From Planctomycetota bacterium (GTDB lineage Bacteria > Planctomycetota > J058 > JAJDCQ01): 44,466 nt of DNA. This document shows, piece after piece, positions 25,004-33,042 of the stretch (within the stretch, counting starts at the first letter, position 1; every line of letters starts with the position of its first letter). The stretch lies in the NCBI GenBank assembly GCA_029260755.1, contig JAJDCQ010000076.1, forward strand, positions 1 through 44,466, in the 5' to 3' direction. Both the position numbers and the translations under genes were made by a program. Under the pieces are notes generated by a model, which saw nothing but the letters and a program-made list of their open reading frames with translations, had not been told where the DNA came from and did not search any database.

Positions 25004-25085
25004 CGGCTCTCTGGGCGAACCCCGACGGTCGTCCGGGAGCGCGGAGGCTCCCGTCCGTCGCGAAGCTCGCGAGTCTTCGAGGGGA

Positions 25086-25343
25086 CTAGGCCGTCGTCGG
25101 CTGGCGCCGGCCGAGCGTGGGCTTCTTGACCTTGCCGCTGCGCAGGCAGGCGGCGCACACCTTCACGCGACGGACCGTGCCGTCGATGTCGGCGCGGATG
25201 CGCTGGACGTTCGGCTTGAACGTGCGCTTGGTGTGACTGGTCGTCTTGATGCCGATGCCGCCGAGGTACTTGGCCTTGCCTCGCCGGGTCATCTGGCCAC
25301 CCGCGTGGGTGCGCTTGCCGCAGAACTCGCAAACCCGTGCCAC
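25086..25343 (-). CDS. rpmB: 50S ribosomal protein L28
   Basis: An 85-residue ribosomal protein. It begins ARVCEFCGKRTHAGGQ and has the L28 core KTTSHTKRTFKPNVQRI and a VCAACLRSGKV end. Two CxxC pairs (CEFC and CAAC) show it is the zinc-binding form. The GTG start is preceded by GGAGGG at good spacing. It lies 82 bp upstream of gatC and may share its transcript. Confidence 0.95.
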   Translation of the reverse strand: MARVCEFCGKRTHAGGQMTRRGKAKYLGGIGIKTTSHTKRTFKPNVQRIRADIDGTVRRVKVCAACLRSGKVKKPTLGRRQPTTA

Positions 25344-25712
25344 TGGTTTGCCCTCCTGAAAGTGCAATGGGCGAGACCCGAGGGCGTCGCCATTCGAGAT
25401 CGATCTTCGAGCGACGCCGCCGCCATCAGCGGCGGTGGCGCGAAGGGGCGAATGATACTGGCCTTCGGGGCGGTCATCAAGACCGTGGGGGGAGATGAGC
25501 GGATTGATGTTCGTGATGTGATGGGGCGTTCGCGTGACGCGTCGGCCATGGCTCGGCGACGCCCGGACCAATCCGCGCAATCCGCGGTTCGGTCTCTCTC
25601 GGCGTTGAACGGGTGGGAACCGCGGATTACGCGGATTACGAGCTGCCGGCTCCGGAGTCCATTGCCGACGCGTGTTCCGCGAGGCGCCTTCGACCAGAGA
25701 CGATCGAGGTGT
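25344..25712. other. intergenic region with GCGGATTAC-type repeat
   Basis: No gene is supported in this 369-bp gap. It contains the repeat element at 25532-25670. The part next to rpmB (25344-25530) probably holds the rpmB promoter, but I see no clear boxes. Confidence 0.6.
25532..25670 (+). repeat. GCGGATTAC-type palindromic repeat, copy A
   Basis: The core palindrome is AATCCGCGGTTC (25579-25590) pairing with GAACCGCGGATT (25617-25628), followed by a second GCGGATTAC. The preceding GTGACGCGTCGGC and the following CGAGCTGCCGG flanks also match the copy at 40691-40853, so the unit is about 140 bp or longer. Confidence 0.8.
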
Positions 25713-26411
25713 CTACGTGGGGCGGCTGCGGAAGCCCAGGCGGACAGTGATCGTCTGCTCGACGCCGCGGCGGATGAAGGTGATCTCCACCTCCTCGCCG
25801 ACCTCGCGGACGCGGATCGCGAGCATCAGGTCCTCGGGCGTCTCGACGGCGATTCCGCCGACCTTCGTGACCAGGTCGCCCGCGCGGAGGCCCGCGCGGT
25901 GGGCCGAGCTCCCGCTGATGATCTCTTCGATGCGGACGCCCGACCCGTCCTGCTCGTAGCTGAACGACTTGTTCGGCGCCTGGAATCGCACGCCGAGGAA
26001 GGCCAGCGGCCAGCGCCCGGGGCGCACGTCGCCGAAGTCCTCGCGGCGGCGGACGCGCGTTGGCGGCGGAAGGTTGGGGTCGGCCTCGTACTCGGGCGTG
26101 CGCTGAAGCTCGTCCCAGTCGATGACCGTCCCGTCCTCGCAGGTCGTCTTGCCCGGGCTGACGTAGGTGGTGGTGTGCTCGTGGTGGTGGTGGTGCCGGC
26201 TGCGGAGGCCGACGATTCGGAGGCTGCCGTCGACGGCTTCGCCGGCGACGTCGATCGTCGTGTCGATCGCGGCGCCGGTCACGTCGAGGGTCATTCCGAC
26301 GGCGGCGCCGGCCGTCCGGCAGCCCGACGCGAGGGTGAGCGATGCCGCGCCGAGCGCGATGAGGAGGCCTAGCTTCCGGAGGCTCGTCGGTCGCCAGTTC
26401 GAGTGGACCAT
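25713..26411 (-). CDS. PDZ-domain lipoprotein
   Basis: A 232-residue exported protein. Its N-terminus has a basic start and hydrophobic stretch (LGLLIALGAASLTLASGC) that looks like a lipoprotein signal, although Ala at the -3 position is not ideal. A His-rich run (HHHHHEH) follows at about residues 73-79. The C-terminal ~95 residues form a PDZ-like domain: LGVRFQAPN, GVRIEEIISGSSAHRAGLRA then GDLVTKVGG, EVGEEVEITFIRRG. No protease domain is present, so it may be an envelope adaptor. ATG 26411 opens the signal; an in-frame extension to 26492 would cross the repeat at 26414-26434 and is not favoured. Confidence 0.8.
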   Translation of the reverse strand: MVHSNWRPTSLRKLGLLIALGAASLTLASGCRTAGAAVGMTLDVTGAAIDTTIDVAGEAVDGSLRIVGLRSRHHHHHEHTTTYVSPGKTTCEDGTVIDWDELQRTPEYEADPNLPPPTRVRRREDFGDVRPGRWPLAFLGVRFQAPNKSFSYEQDGSGVRIEEIISGSSAHRAGLRAGDLVTKVGGIAVETPEDLMLAIRVREVGEEVEITFIRRGVEQTITVRLGFRSRPT

Positions 26412-26413
26412 CG

Positions 26414-26434
26414 GCTCGCTTCCTTCGGGACTCG
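26414..26434 (-). repeat. short dispersed repeat upstream of PDZ lipoprotein
   Basis: On the minus strand the 21-bp repeat begins CGAGTCCCGAAGG and ends AAGCGAGC, differing at two positions from the gatA copy. It covers the place of the ribosome-binding site, and its GAAGGAAGC may act as one. Confidence 0.6.
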
Positions 26435-26561
26435 CCCTCATCCTCAGCCAGGGACGGCGCCTATGGTAGCACGGCCGTTCGGCGAGCGGCAACGTCGATC
26501 TCGCCCGGAGCCAGCGAACTCCGGGCTCGCGGGGGGTTTGACGCCCATCTCGAATCGGTGT

Positions 26562-28190
26562 TCACGCCCGGACCGAGACGGCGTTCGCGCCCGCCCGGCC
26601 GAGGTCGACCTGGGCCAGCGGCCGGGGTCGCACCGCGAGCGCCTCGGCGACGTGCGCCGCCTCGACCTCGAGCCGTCCGTCGAGGTCGGCGAGCGTCCTC
26701 GCCAGCCGCCGCACGCGGGCGACGCCGCGCGCCGTCAGCCGGCCCTTTCGGTAGGTCCGGCCGAGAAGCTGCTTCGCGTCGGCGTCGAGGGCGACGAGTT
26801 GCTCGGTCTGCCGGTGCGTCATCGCGACGTTCCGACGGGTCGCCACCCCGGCGCCCTCGAACCGCTCGAGCTGCATCGCGACCGCCCGGTCGACCGCGGC
26901 GCGCAGCTCCGTCGTGCCGAGCGACGGCTCGTTCCCCACCTCGAACGGACCGCCGTCGCCGAGGCGTGGCGGTTCGAGGAAGAGGAGGCCATCGAATCGG
27001 TCGAGGAGCGGGCCGGAGAGCCGCGCCTGGTAGCGCATCACGGCGGGTCGGGCGCATCGGCAGACGCGTCGAGAGCCGAACCAGCCGCACGGGCAAGGAT
27101 TCATCGCCGCCAGCAGCGTCATCCGCGCCGGGAACGTGGCGATCGACCGCGCTCGCGACACGGTGATCCGTCCGTCCTCGAGCGGCTGCCGGAGCGCCTC
27201 GAGCGCCGCGCGATCGAACTCCGCGATCTCATCGAGGAAGAGGATTCCCGAGGAGGCGAGCGCGATCTCGCCCGGCCGCGGCCCGGGCCCGCCCCCGACG
27301 AGCGCCGCGGTGCTGATCCCGTGGTGGGGCGCCCGGAAGGGTCGTCGATCGATGAGCGGTCGCGACGCGGGGAGGAGCCCGGCGACGCTGTGCACCCGCG
27401 TCGCCTCGAGCGCCTCGTCGAGGGTGAGCGGAGGGAGGATCGTCTCGGCCCGACGGCAGAGCATCGTCTTGCCGGTCCCCGGCGAGCCGATGAGGAGCGC
27501 GTGATGTCCGCCCGCGACCGACGCGGCGATGAGCCGCTTCGCCCGGTCCTGGCCGCGAACCTCGCCGAGGTCGAGCCCGAGCTCGGCCGTGCGCCGCGCG
27601 CCGTCCTGCTCGAGCCATCGTTCGGGCTCGCCGCGCGTCGGCGCGATCTCGAGCTCGCCCGCGAGGAAGCCGAGCGCCTCGGCGAGCGAGCCGACCCCGA
27701 TCGCGTCGATCCCCGCGACGAGCGCCGCCTCGGGGGCGTTGGCCCGCGGGAGGATGAGCCCGGGGATGCCGAGGTCGCGGATCGCCTCGGCCAGCGCGAT
27801 CGCCCCGGTCACCGGACGGAGCCCGCCGTCGAGGCCGAGCTCGCCGACGAGGGCGTGGTCCGCGAGCCGCGGCATCGCCGGGATCAGGTCGCGCGCCTCG
27901 TCGTCGGTCGCCCGCACCGCCGCGGCCACGCCGATCGCGATCGGCAGGTCGAAGCTCGAGCCGCCCCGACGCCGACGCGCTGGCGCGAGGTTGATCGTGA
28001 CCCGTCCCTTCGGGAGCGGGAGGCGGCACGCGCGCATCGCGGCGCGCACCCGATCGCGGCTCTCCCGGACCGGCGCGTCGGGGAGGCCGACGACGATGAA
28101 CGTCGGCAGTCCGCCGCTGACCTCGACCTCGATGTCGGTGCCGGCGGCCTCCACCCCGAAGAGCCCGGCCGAGCTCACGTGGATCGACAT
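26562..28190 (-). CDS. comM: YifB/ComM family Mg chelatase-like AAA+ ATPase
   Basis: A 542-residue AAA+ protein of the YifB/ComM family. ComM acts as a hexameric branch-migration helicase during natural transformation. The N-terminal Lon-protease-like domain begins SIHVSSAGLFGVEAAGTDIE and includes GLPDAPVRESRDRVRAA and KGRVTINLAPA. The AAA+ core has Walker A GSPGTGKTM, FRAPHHGIS, Walker B GILFLDEIAEF and AAMNPCPCGW. The C-terminal part has TARGVARVRRLARTLADLDG. Full length, with no sign of damage. It is transcribed from the promoter at 28229-28257. Confidence 0.95.
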   Translation of the reverse strand: MSIHVSSAGLFGVEAAGTDIEVEVSGGLPTFIVVGLPDAPVRESRDRVRAAMRACRLPLPKGRVTINLAPARRRRGGSSFDLPIAIGVAAAVRATDDEARDLIPAMPRLADHALVGELGLDGGLRPVTGAIALAEAIRDLGIPGLILPRANAPEAALVAGIDAIGVGSLAEALGFLAGELEIAPTRGEPERWLEQDGARRTAELGLDLGEVRGQDRAKRLIAASVAGGHHALLIGSPGTGKTMLCRRAETILPPLTLDEALEATRVHSVAGLLPASRPLIDRRPFRAPHHGISTAALVGGGPGPRPGEIALASSGILFLDEIAEFDRAALEALRQPLEDGRITVSRARSIATFPARMTLLAAMNPCPCGWFGSRRVCRCARPAVMRYQARLSGPLLDRFDGLLFLEPPRLGDGGPFEVGNEPSLGTTELRAAVDRAVAMQLERFEGAGVATRRNVAMTHRQTEQLVALDADAKQLLGRTYRKGRLTARGVARVRRLARTLADLDGRLEVEAAHVAEALAVRPRPLAQVDLGRAGANAVSVRA

Positions 28191-28228
28191 GACGGTGTTC
28201 CCTTCCTCGCTCCCTCGAGTTCGGGGAA

Positions 28229-28257
28229 AGTATATTAGGTTGATGTTGCCGAGTCAA
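28229..28257 (-). promoter_or_regulatory. predicted sigma-70 promoter for comM
   Basis: Read on the minus strand, TTGACT (28257-28252) and TATACT (28234-28229) are 17 bp apart, each one mismatch from consensus. The A+T-rich patch stands out locally. The start would be about 28222, some 30 bases before the ATG. Confidence 0.75.
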
Positions 28258-28269
28258 TCAAAAGCCTAA
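28235..28269. promoter_or_regulatory. inverted repeat overlapping the comM promoter
   Basis: TTAGG-TTGAT (28235-28244) is matched by ATCAA (28257-28261) and CCTAA (28265-28269). The repeat covers the spacer and -35 box of the comM promoter and lies upstream of the divergent ferredoxin gene, so it is a candidate operator for an unknown regulator. Confidence 0.4.
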
Positions 28270-28353
28270 CATGCAGCGCGTGCCCGAGCGAGGCCTTGAC
28301 ACCGTCGCTCCCGGGCCGTAGCCAATGGGCGCCCACGAACGAGGAGCGACCCC

Positions 28354-28767
28354 ATGGGTGGCACGAATCCCTACATCGAACAGCCGGAGATCACGTTCCC
28401 GACGCAGCGCTACAAGCTGACGTTCCTGCCCGATGGAACGACCGTCGAGATCGACCCCGAGGCGCTGCCCGAGGGCACCGGCCAGCCCGGGAGCATCCTC
28501 GCGATCGCCCGCGCCCACGGCGTCGACATCGATCACGCGTGCGGCGGCGTGTGCGCCTGCTCGACCTGTCACATCTACGTCAAGCAGGGACTCGAGACGT
28601 GCAACGAGGCGACCGACGCGGAGGAGGATCAGCTCGACAACGCGCGTGGCCTCGAGCCGACGAGCCGACTCTCCTGCCAGTGCGTTCCCGACGGGACGAA
28701 GGACGTGGTCGTGGAGATCCCGAGCTGGAACCGCAACATGGTCAAGGAAGCCGACCACGACCATTGA
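28354..28767 (+). CDS. fdx: 2Fe-2S ferredoxin, Isc/adrenodoxin type
   Basis: A 137-residue ferredoxin. The cluster ligands follow the adrenodoxin/Isc pattern CX5CX2C...C: C63, C69 and C72 in ACGGVCACSTCHIYV, then C108 in SRLSCQC. Extra cysteines C67, C83 and C110 are near. Electron transfer or Fe-S assembly is the family role; no isc genes are in the window. ATG 28354 follows GAGGAG, and a perfect TTGACA (28296-28301) lies upstream with a poor -10. A ~20-residue N-terminal extension and a His/Asp tail are slightly unusual. The name reflects family only. Confidence 0.88.
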   Translation: MGGTNPYIEQPEITFPTQRYKLTFLPDGTTVEIDPEALPEGTGQPGSILAIARAHGVDIDHACGGVCACSTCHIYVKQGLETCNEATDAEEDQLDNARGLEPTSRLSCQCVPDGTKDVVVEIPSWNRNMVKEADHDH

Positions 28768-28816
28768 CCGCCGTCCAGCAGACCGTTTCCGCGACGCTCC
28801 GGCGGGCGCGCCTCGA

Positions 28817-28846
28817 TTGACAAACCGCCCGCGCGGGCGGTAGCTT
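28817..28846 (+). promoter_or_regulatory. promoter with palindromic operator for the FHA gene
   Basis: TTGACA (28817-28822) and TAGCTT (28841-28846) are 18 bp apart. Nearly the whole spacer is the perfect 18-bp palindrome ACCGCCCGCGCGGGCGGT (28824-28841). A palindrome between -35 and -10 is the usual layout of TetR-family operators. No such regulator is encoded in the window. Confidence 0.55.
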
Positions 28847-28857
28847 CTCGAGTCGTT

Positions 28858-28929
28858 TGCGGGGCGTCGCCGCCCCGCACAACTGCTCGTCTCCTGGAGG
28901 GATCGCCCGCTGGCGGCGCTCCAGGAGAC
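28858..28929 (+). other. two hairpins in the 5' leader of the FHA gene
   Basis: TGCGGGGC (28858-28865) pairs with GCCCCGCA (28872-28879). GTCTCCTGGAG (28889-28899) pairs perfectly with CTCCAGGAGAC (28919-28929). Both would lie at the start of the mRNA made from the promoter at 28817-28846, within a leader of about 180 bases. Confidence 0.55.
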
Positions 28930-29031
28930 GGCTTCGACACCACCGCCGCGACCCGCATCCTCGGGCCGTCGCCGCGACCGTTTCGCGCGCGATGTCGAGG
29001 GGCGGTCACGCTCTGCCGTACGGTCGACGCC

Positions 29032-32000
29032 ATGGCTAAGCTCCTCATTCTCGACGGCAAGCGGAAGGGCGACGAGGTCGTCCTCGACAAGCCCAAGATG
29101 GAGATCGGCAACCGCAAGGGCGCCCACATCTCGATCCGCGACCCGTGGATCTCGTGGAAGCACGCGGTCATCACGCGCGAGGGCGACGGCTACTTCATCG
29201 AGGATCTCGGCTCGTCGAACGGCACCTGGATCGACAACGCGAAGGTCAAGAAGGAGCCGCTCCAGCCGGACCAGCTCCTCTTCCTCGGCCGGACGAAGGT
29301 CCGGTTCGTCGCCGACGTCCCGGGCGCCTCGCCGGCGATCGACCCGACCGGGGGCGACCCGTCGAAGCGGGCCAGCGGCACCGCCGTCGTCGCGGTCGTG
29401 CGGCCCGAGGTCCAGCCTCCCGCGAAGCCCGCGGGCGCCTCGCCGCGTGAGAAGGAGCTGGCCGCGCAGCTCAAGGACCTCGAGGACAAGCTCCACGTCG
29501 CCGAGGCGGAGGCGAAGTTCCTCAAGACCGACCACGAGGAGAAGGAGAAGGAGCTCGACAAGCGTCGCCGCGAGGCGGTCGAACGCGGGCGCGAGCTCGA
29601 CACGCTCCGGGGCGAGATCGAGCTCCTGGGCGCGAAGCTCGAGGCGAAGGCCGGCGCGGCGGCCGCCGGAGCCGCGGGGGCGGCCGCCGGAGCCGCCGGC
29701 TTCGAGTGGCTCGATGCGGCCCTCGGGGGAGGCTCCCTGACGGCCGAGCAGGGCGAGCAGCTCAAGACGACCCTCGGCGAGCGCGACGCCACGATCGCGG
29801 AGCTCCGCGGGGAGAAGGAAGCGCTCGAGAAGTTCCTCGAGGGCGGCGCGAACACGCAGATGGAGGCGGAGCGCAAGGCCGCCGCCGAGGAGCGTCGCGA
29901 CAACGAGAAGGCGCTCACCAAGGCGCGCTGGGACATCGATCGCCTGACCGCCGAGGTGAACTCGGCGCGCGAGGCGAAGGACGAGCTCGAGAAGAAGCTC
30001 GAGGACGACCTCAAGGAGCTTCGCGAGAAGCTCGACGCCGCGGGCGACGCGAGCAGCGATGAGACCTCCAAGCTGGCCGAGGCCCGGAGCGCGGCGGAGG
30101 CGCGGGCCGCCGAGCTGACCGAGAAGCTCGAGAAGATGCAGAAGGACCAGGGCGGCTACACCCTGGAGATCGAGAACGAGCTCGGGAAGGTCAAGCGCGA
30201 GCTCGAGGCGATCGGCGGCGACCGGGAGAAGCTCGAGAAGGAGCGCGACGAGCTCAAGGCGAAGCTCGCCGAGCTCGCGACGGCCGCGAAGGAGGCGAAG
30301 GCCGGGGACGCCGGCGACGGCCAGACCGAGGAGGCGCTCGAGGCCGAGCGCAAGGCGGCCGCCGAGGACCGCCGCGAGACCGAGCGTCAGCTCACCAAGG
30401 CGCGCTGGGAGGGCGACCGGCTCCGGGCCGAGGCGACCGCGGCGAAGGACGAGGCCGAGCTGCTCCGCGAGCGGGTGACCCGCCTCGAGGGCGAGCGCGA
30501 CGAGGCGTGGGGCGCCGCCGAGGTGGCCAAGGCGGAGGCGCGCTCCCTCCAGAGCAAGGAGGAGGGCGAGAAGGGCAAGGAGGACGAGAAGCGCCTCGAG
30601 ATCGAGAAGCGCTGGCAGAAGTCCGCCTCCCGCGTCACCGAGCTCGAGGAGGCGCTCCGCGAGAAGGAGAACGAGCTTCGCGAGAGCGAGGACGGCGAGC
30701 GCGAGAAGCGTCGCAAGCTCGAGGACGAGATTCGCACGGCGCGCGGCTCCGCGGCGGAGCTCGAGAAGGACCTCGCCGGCGCGACCGAGAAGGTGGACAA
30801 GTTCGAGGGCGAGCTCGAGACGGCGCGCGTCGCGCGCGACGCCGCCCTCACCGACGCCGGCGAAAAGGAGAAGCGGCTCCGCGGCCTGCAGGCCGAGCTC
30901 GACGAGCTCAAGAAGGCGGTCGAGCAGAAGGGCCGCGTCGCCGAGACGCAGTCGGTCGACTTCGAGAAGGTGCGCGCCGAGCTCGAGTTCCAGCTCGAGG
31001 AGGAGACCAAGCGCGCCGACGGGCTCAAGACCGAGCTCGAGACGCTCACCGCGGAGCGCGACGGCCTCACGGGCGAGCTCGACGCGTCGGGCGCCCGGGC
31101 GCGCGACCTCGAGGGTCAACTCCAGAGCGCGCGAAGCGAGCTCGAGGAGGCGAAGCAGGCGCGCGCCTCGATCGAGGAGACGCTCGAGAAGCGGGCCGAG
31201 GAGCTCAAGCAGAAGTCCGAGGAGCTCGAGGGCATCCGGACCGAGCTGATGACGCTCCAGCGCGACATGGACATCAAGCTCGTCAAGGAGAAGGGCGCCC
31301 GGCAGAAGGCCGAGGAGAACCTCGAGGAGCGCGAGAAGCAGATGCGCGAGCTCGAGGACGAGCGGGACAAGCTCATCGAGGGCGGCAAGGCGAACGAGGC
31401 CGAGGTTACCCGGCTCACGCAGGAGGCCGAGCTCGTCGAGAAGGAGCGCGAGGCCGAGCGCAAGGCGGCGGCCGAGGACCGGCGCGACATGGAGCAGCAG
31501 CTCACCAAGGCGCGCTGGGACGTCGACCGCCTCGCGACCGAGGCCGAGAACGCTTCGGCCGCCAAGGAGGAGATCGAGGGACAGCTCGCCGAGGTCCGGC
31601 AGGCCGCCGAGGAGGCCGAGGCCGCGATCGGCGACTCGCTCCGCGAGAAGGACGGCAAGATCGAGGAGCTCGAGCGCGCCACGGCGAAGATGACCGAGGA
31701 GCTCGGCGGGCGAGAGACGGACCTCAAGGCGGCCCGCGAGGAGCTCGGCGCCGCGCGCGAGGAGCGCGACGAGGCGCGCGGTGGGCTCGACGAGCTCAAG
31801 AAGGAGATGCGGGCCAAGGACCGCGAGGTCGACACCAGCCGCCGTCTCGCCGAGAAGCAGCGGATCGACGCGGACGCGAAGGTCGGCGAGCTCGAGGCGA
31901 AGCTCAAGCAGTCGGACGGCAAGATCGACAAGCTCGTCGCCGAGCTCGAGGAGGTGAAGGGCGCCGTCTCGACGCAGTCGGTCGACGAGCAGGTCGACTC

Positions 32001-32151
32001 GGCGCACCGCGAGCGCGACGAGTGGAAGGCGAAGTACGAGCTCATGGTCGACGAGCGCGACCTGGTGACCTCCGACCTCAACTCCGCCCAGGACGAGCTC
32101 GACGCGAAGACCGAGGAGCTCGAGAAGCTCCGGAGCGTCGAGCAGGGGTAG
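29032..32151 (+). CDS. FHA-domain protein with giant coiled coil
   Basis: A 1039-residue cytoplasmic protein. Residues about 1-98 are an FHA domain that binds phosphothreonine: MEIGNRKGAHISI, DPWISWKHAVI, EDLGSSNGTWIDN. An Ala/Gly-rich segment (about 206-224) and then roughly 800 residues of charged heptad sequence follow, very rich in Glu, Lys, Arg, Ala and Leu, which should form a long coiled coil. A ~30-residue module (AERKAAAEDRR then QLTKARWDxDRL) recurs near residues 279, 437 and 807. TQSVD occurs twice. No membrane helix or signal peptide is seen. A role as a scaffold or filament recruited by kinase-phosphorylated partners is inferred. SMC-like ATPase motifs are absent. Confidence 0.85.
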   Translation: MAKLLILDGKRKGDEVVLDKPKMEIGNRKGAHISIRDPWISWKHAVITREGDGYFIEDLGSSNGTWIDNAKVKKEPLQPDQLLFLGRTKVRFVADVPGASPAIDPTGGDPSKRASGTAVVAVVRPEVQPPAKPAGASPREKELAAQLKDLEDKLHVAEAEAKFLKTDHEEKEKELDKRRREAVERGRELDTLRGEIELLGAKLEAKAGAAAAGAAGAAAGAAGFEWLDAALGGGSLTAEQGEQLKTTLGERDATIAELRGEKEALEKFLEGGANTQMEAERKAAAEERRDNEKALTKARWDIDRLTAEVNSAREAKDELEKKLEDDLKELREKLDAAGDASSDETSKLAEARSAAEARAAELTEKLEKMQKDQGGYTLEIENELGKVKRELEAIGGDREKLEKERDELKAKLAELATAAKEAKAGDAGDGQTEEALEAERKAAAEDRRETERQLTKARWEGDRLRAEATAAKDEAELLRERVTRLEGERDEAWGAAEVAKAEARSLQSKEEGEKGKEDEKRLEIEKRWQKSASRVTELEEALREKENELRESEDGEREKRRKLEDEIRTARGSAAELEKDLAGATEKVDKFEGELETARVARDAALTDAGEKEKRLRGLQAELDELKKAVEQKGRVAETQSVDFEKVRAELEFQLEEETKRADGLKTELETLTAERDGLTGELDASGARARDLEGQLQSARSELEEAKQARASIEETLEKRAEELKQKSEELEGIRTELMTLQRDMDIKLVKEKGARQKAEENLEEREKQMRELEDERDKLIEGGKANEAEVTRLTQEAELVEKEREAERKAAAEDRRDMEQQLTKARWDVDRLATEAENASAAKEEIEGQLAEVRQAAEEAEAAIGDSLREKDGKIEELERATAKMTEELGGRETDLKAAREELGAAREERDEARGGLDELKKEMRAKDREVDTSRRLAEKQRIDADAKVGELEAKLKQSDGKIDKLVAELEEVKGAVSTQSVDEQVDSAHRERDEWKAKYELMVDERDLVTSDLNSAQDELDAKTEELEKLRSVEQG

Positions 32152-32210
32152 TCGCCGCTCGGGAGAGCGGTGGTTTGCCCTCCGGCGGGAGCCGCCGACC
32201 GTTGGGCGAG

Positions 32211-32410
32211 GCGATTGCCGACGGGCGGGGCGTCGCGGGCGGGCGGCCTGCTTCGGAGCTCGCGGGCGGGCCAAGCGGTGGTTTCCCGTTCGCCGCTCTT
32301 CTGGGTAGCCAGCGCGGGGGTCAGAGCGCTTCCTGCTGCTTGTCGGAGCGGGTTTGCCGAAGCGAGCTCCCCTCCCAAGCCAGCAGGAAGACGACACTGA
32401 CCCCCAATGC
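32211..32410 (+). repeat. hairpin-bearing inverted repeat, arm A
   Basis: The arm begins GCGATTGCCGACGGGCG. It contains GGGTAGCCAGCGCGGGGGTC, then a hairpin: GGGGGTCAG (32316-32324) pairs with CTGACCCCC (32397-32405), and CTTCCTGCTGCTTG (32329-32342) pairs with CAAGCCAGCAGGAAG (32376-32390) with one bulged base. Roughly 80% identical to arm B outside the inner stem. Confidence 0.85.
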
Positions 32411-32525
32411 GGGGCCCGGGGCCCTCTGCGCGATCCAAGGCGTGGGTTCGCGAACCCGATGCGGGGCCCCCGGGGCCTCATGCGCGATCCGGGGTCTGGG
32501 GTGCAAGGCGTGGGGTGCGCGACCT
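32407..32525 (+). repeat. imperfect tandem duplication in the repeat spacer
   Basis: Units starting ATGCGGGGCCC at 32407 and 32459 share GGGGCC, TGCGCGATCC and AAGGCGTGGG boxes. The second unit is longer by an insertion after GATCC. Confidence 0.55.
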
Positions 32526-32570
32526 CGCGCGGACCAGCGGAGACTCGGTTCGGGCGACTCTCCGCGGGCC

Positions 32571-32770
32571 GGCATTGGGGGTCAGTGTCGTCCAGTTACC
32601 GCTCGGGAGGGGAGCCCGCTTCGGAAACCCGGTCTCGAGCGAGCGGTAACCGGCGCTCTGACCCCCGCGCTGGCTACCCCGCAACGCTCCGAACGGGAAG
32701 CAGCGGCTCGGCCCACCCGCGAGCCCCGAAGCAGGCCGCCCATCCGCGAGTCTCGCCCGTCGGCAATCGC
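32571..32770 (-). repeat. hairpin-bearing inverted repeat, arm B
   Basis: This is the reverse-complement partner of arm A. Its own hairpin has the same outer stem, GGGGGTCAG (32577-32585) with CTGACCCCC (32658-32666). The inner stem is different: CCAGTTACCGCTCG (32592-32605) pairs with CGAGCGGTAACCGG (32640-32653), one mismatch. The apical sequence around CCGAAGCGGGCTCCCCTCC is shared with arm A. Confidence 0.85.
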
Positions 32771-33042
32771 TCCGCCCGCGGTTCGGCAGGATCTCCCATC
32801 GAGGCCGCGACGACGCGATGCGCATCTTGTCATAAATAGACTTACGCCATCAGGCCACCCCCAACGCCGGCTCTGGGACTCGATCGCCCATCGGAGTGGG
32901 GATGTGGCGACACCGTCCGGCGACACCTGGCCCGAACTGCCTCAAGTCCCGATCGCTTCATCGTTTTTGTCCGATCGGATGCCCTGGACGGGCGGCAGTT
33001 TGCCTCGTTCATTGAGATGAGATGATAGGATGCCGGGCTCGT

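Noticed and set aside
28296..28324. Promoter for the ferredoxin gene
   Set aside because: The -35 TTGACA is perfect but the -10 candidate TAGCCA is poor, so it is mentioned only in the gene entry.
28258..32481. A 1407-residue minus-strand open frame antisense to the FHA gene
   Set aside because: It is the Leu/Arg-rich mirror of GAG/GAA-rich coiled-coil codons and has no domain of its own.
32211..32770. Insertion sequence with terminal inverted repeats
   Set aside because: The 160-bp interior encodes no transposase and each arm folds on itself; a hairpin repeat pair fits better.
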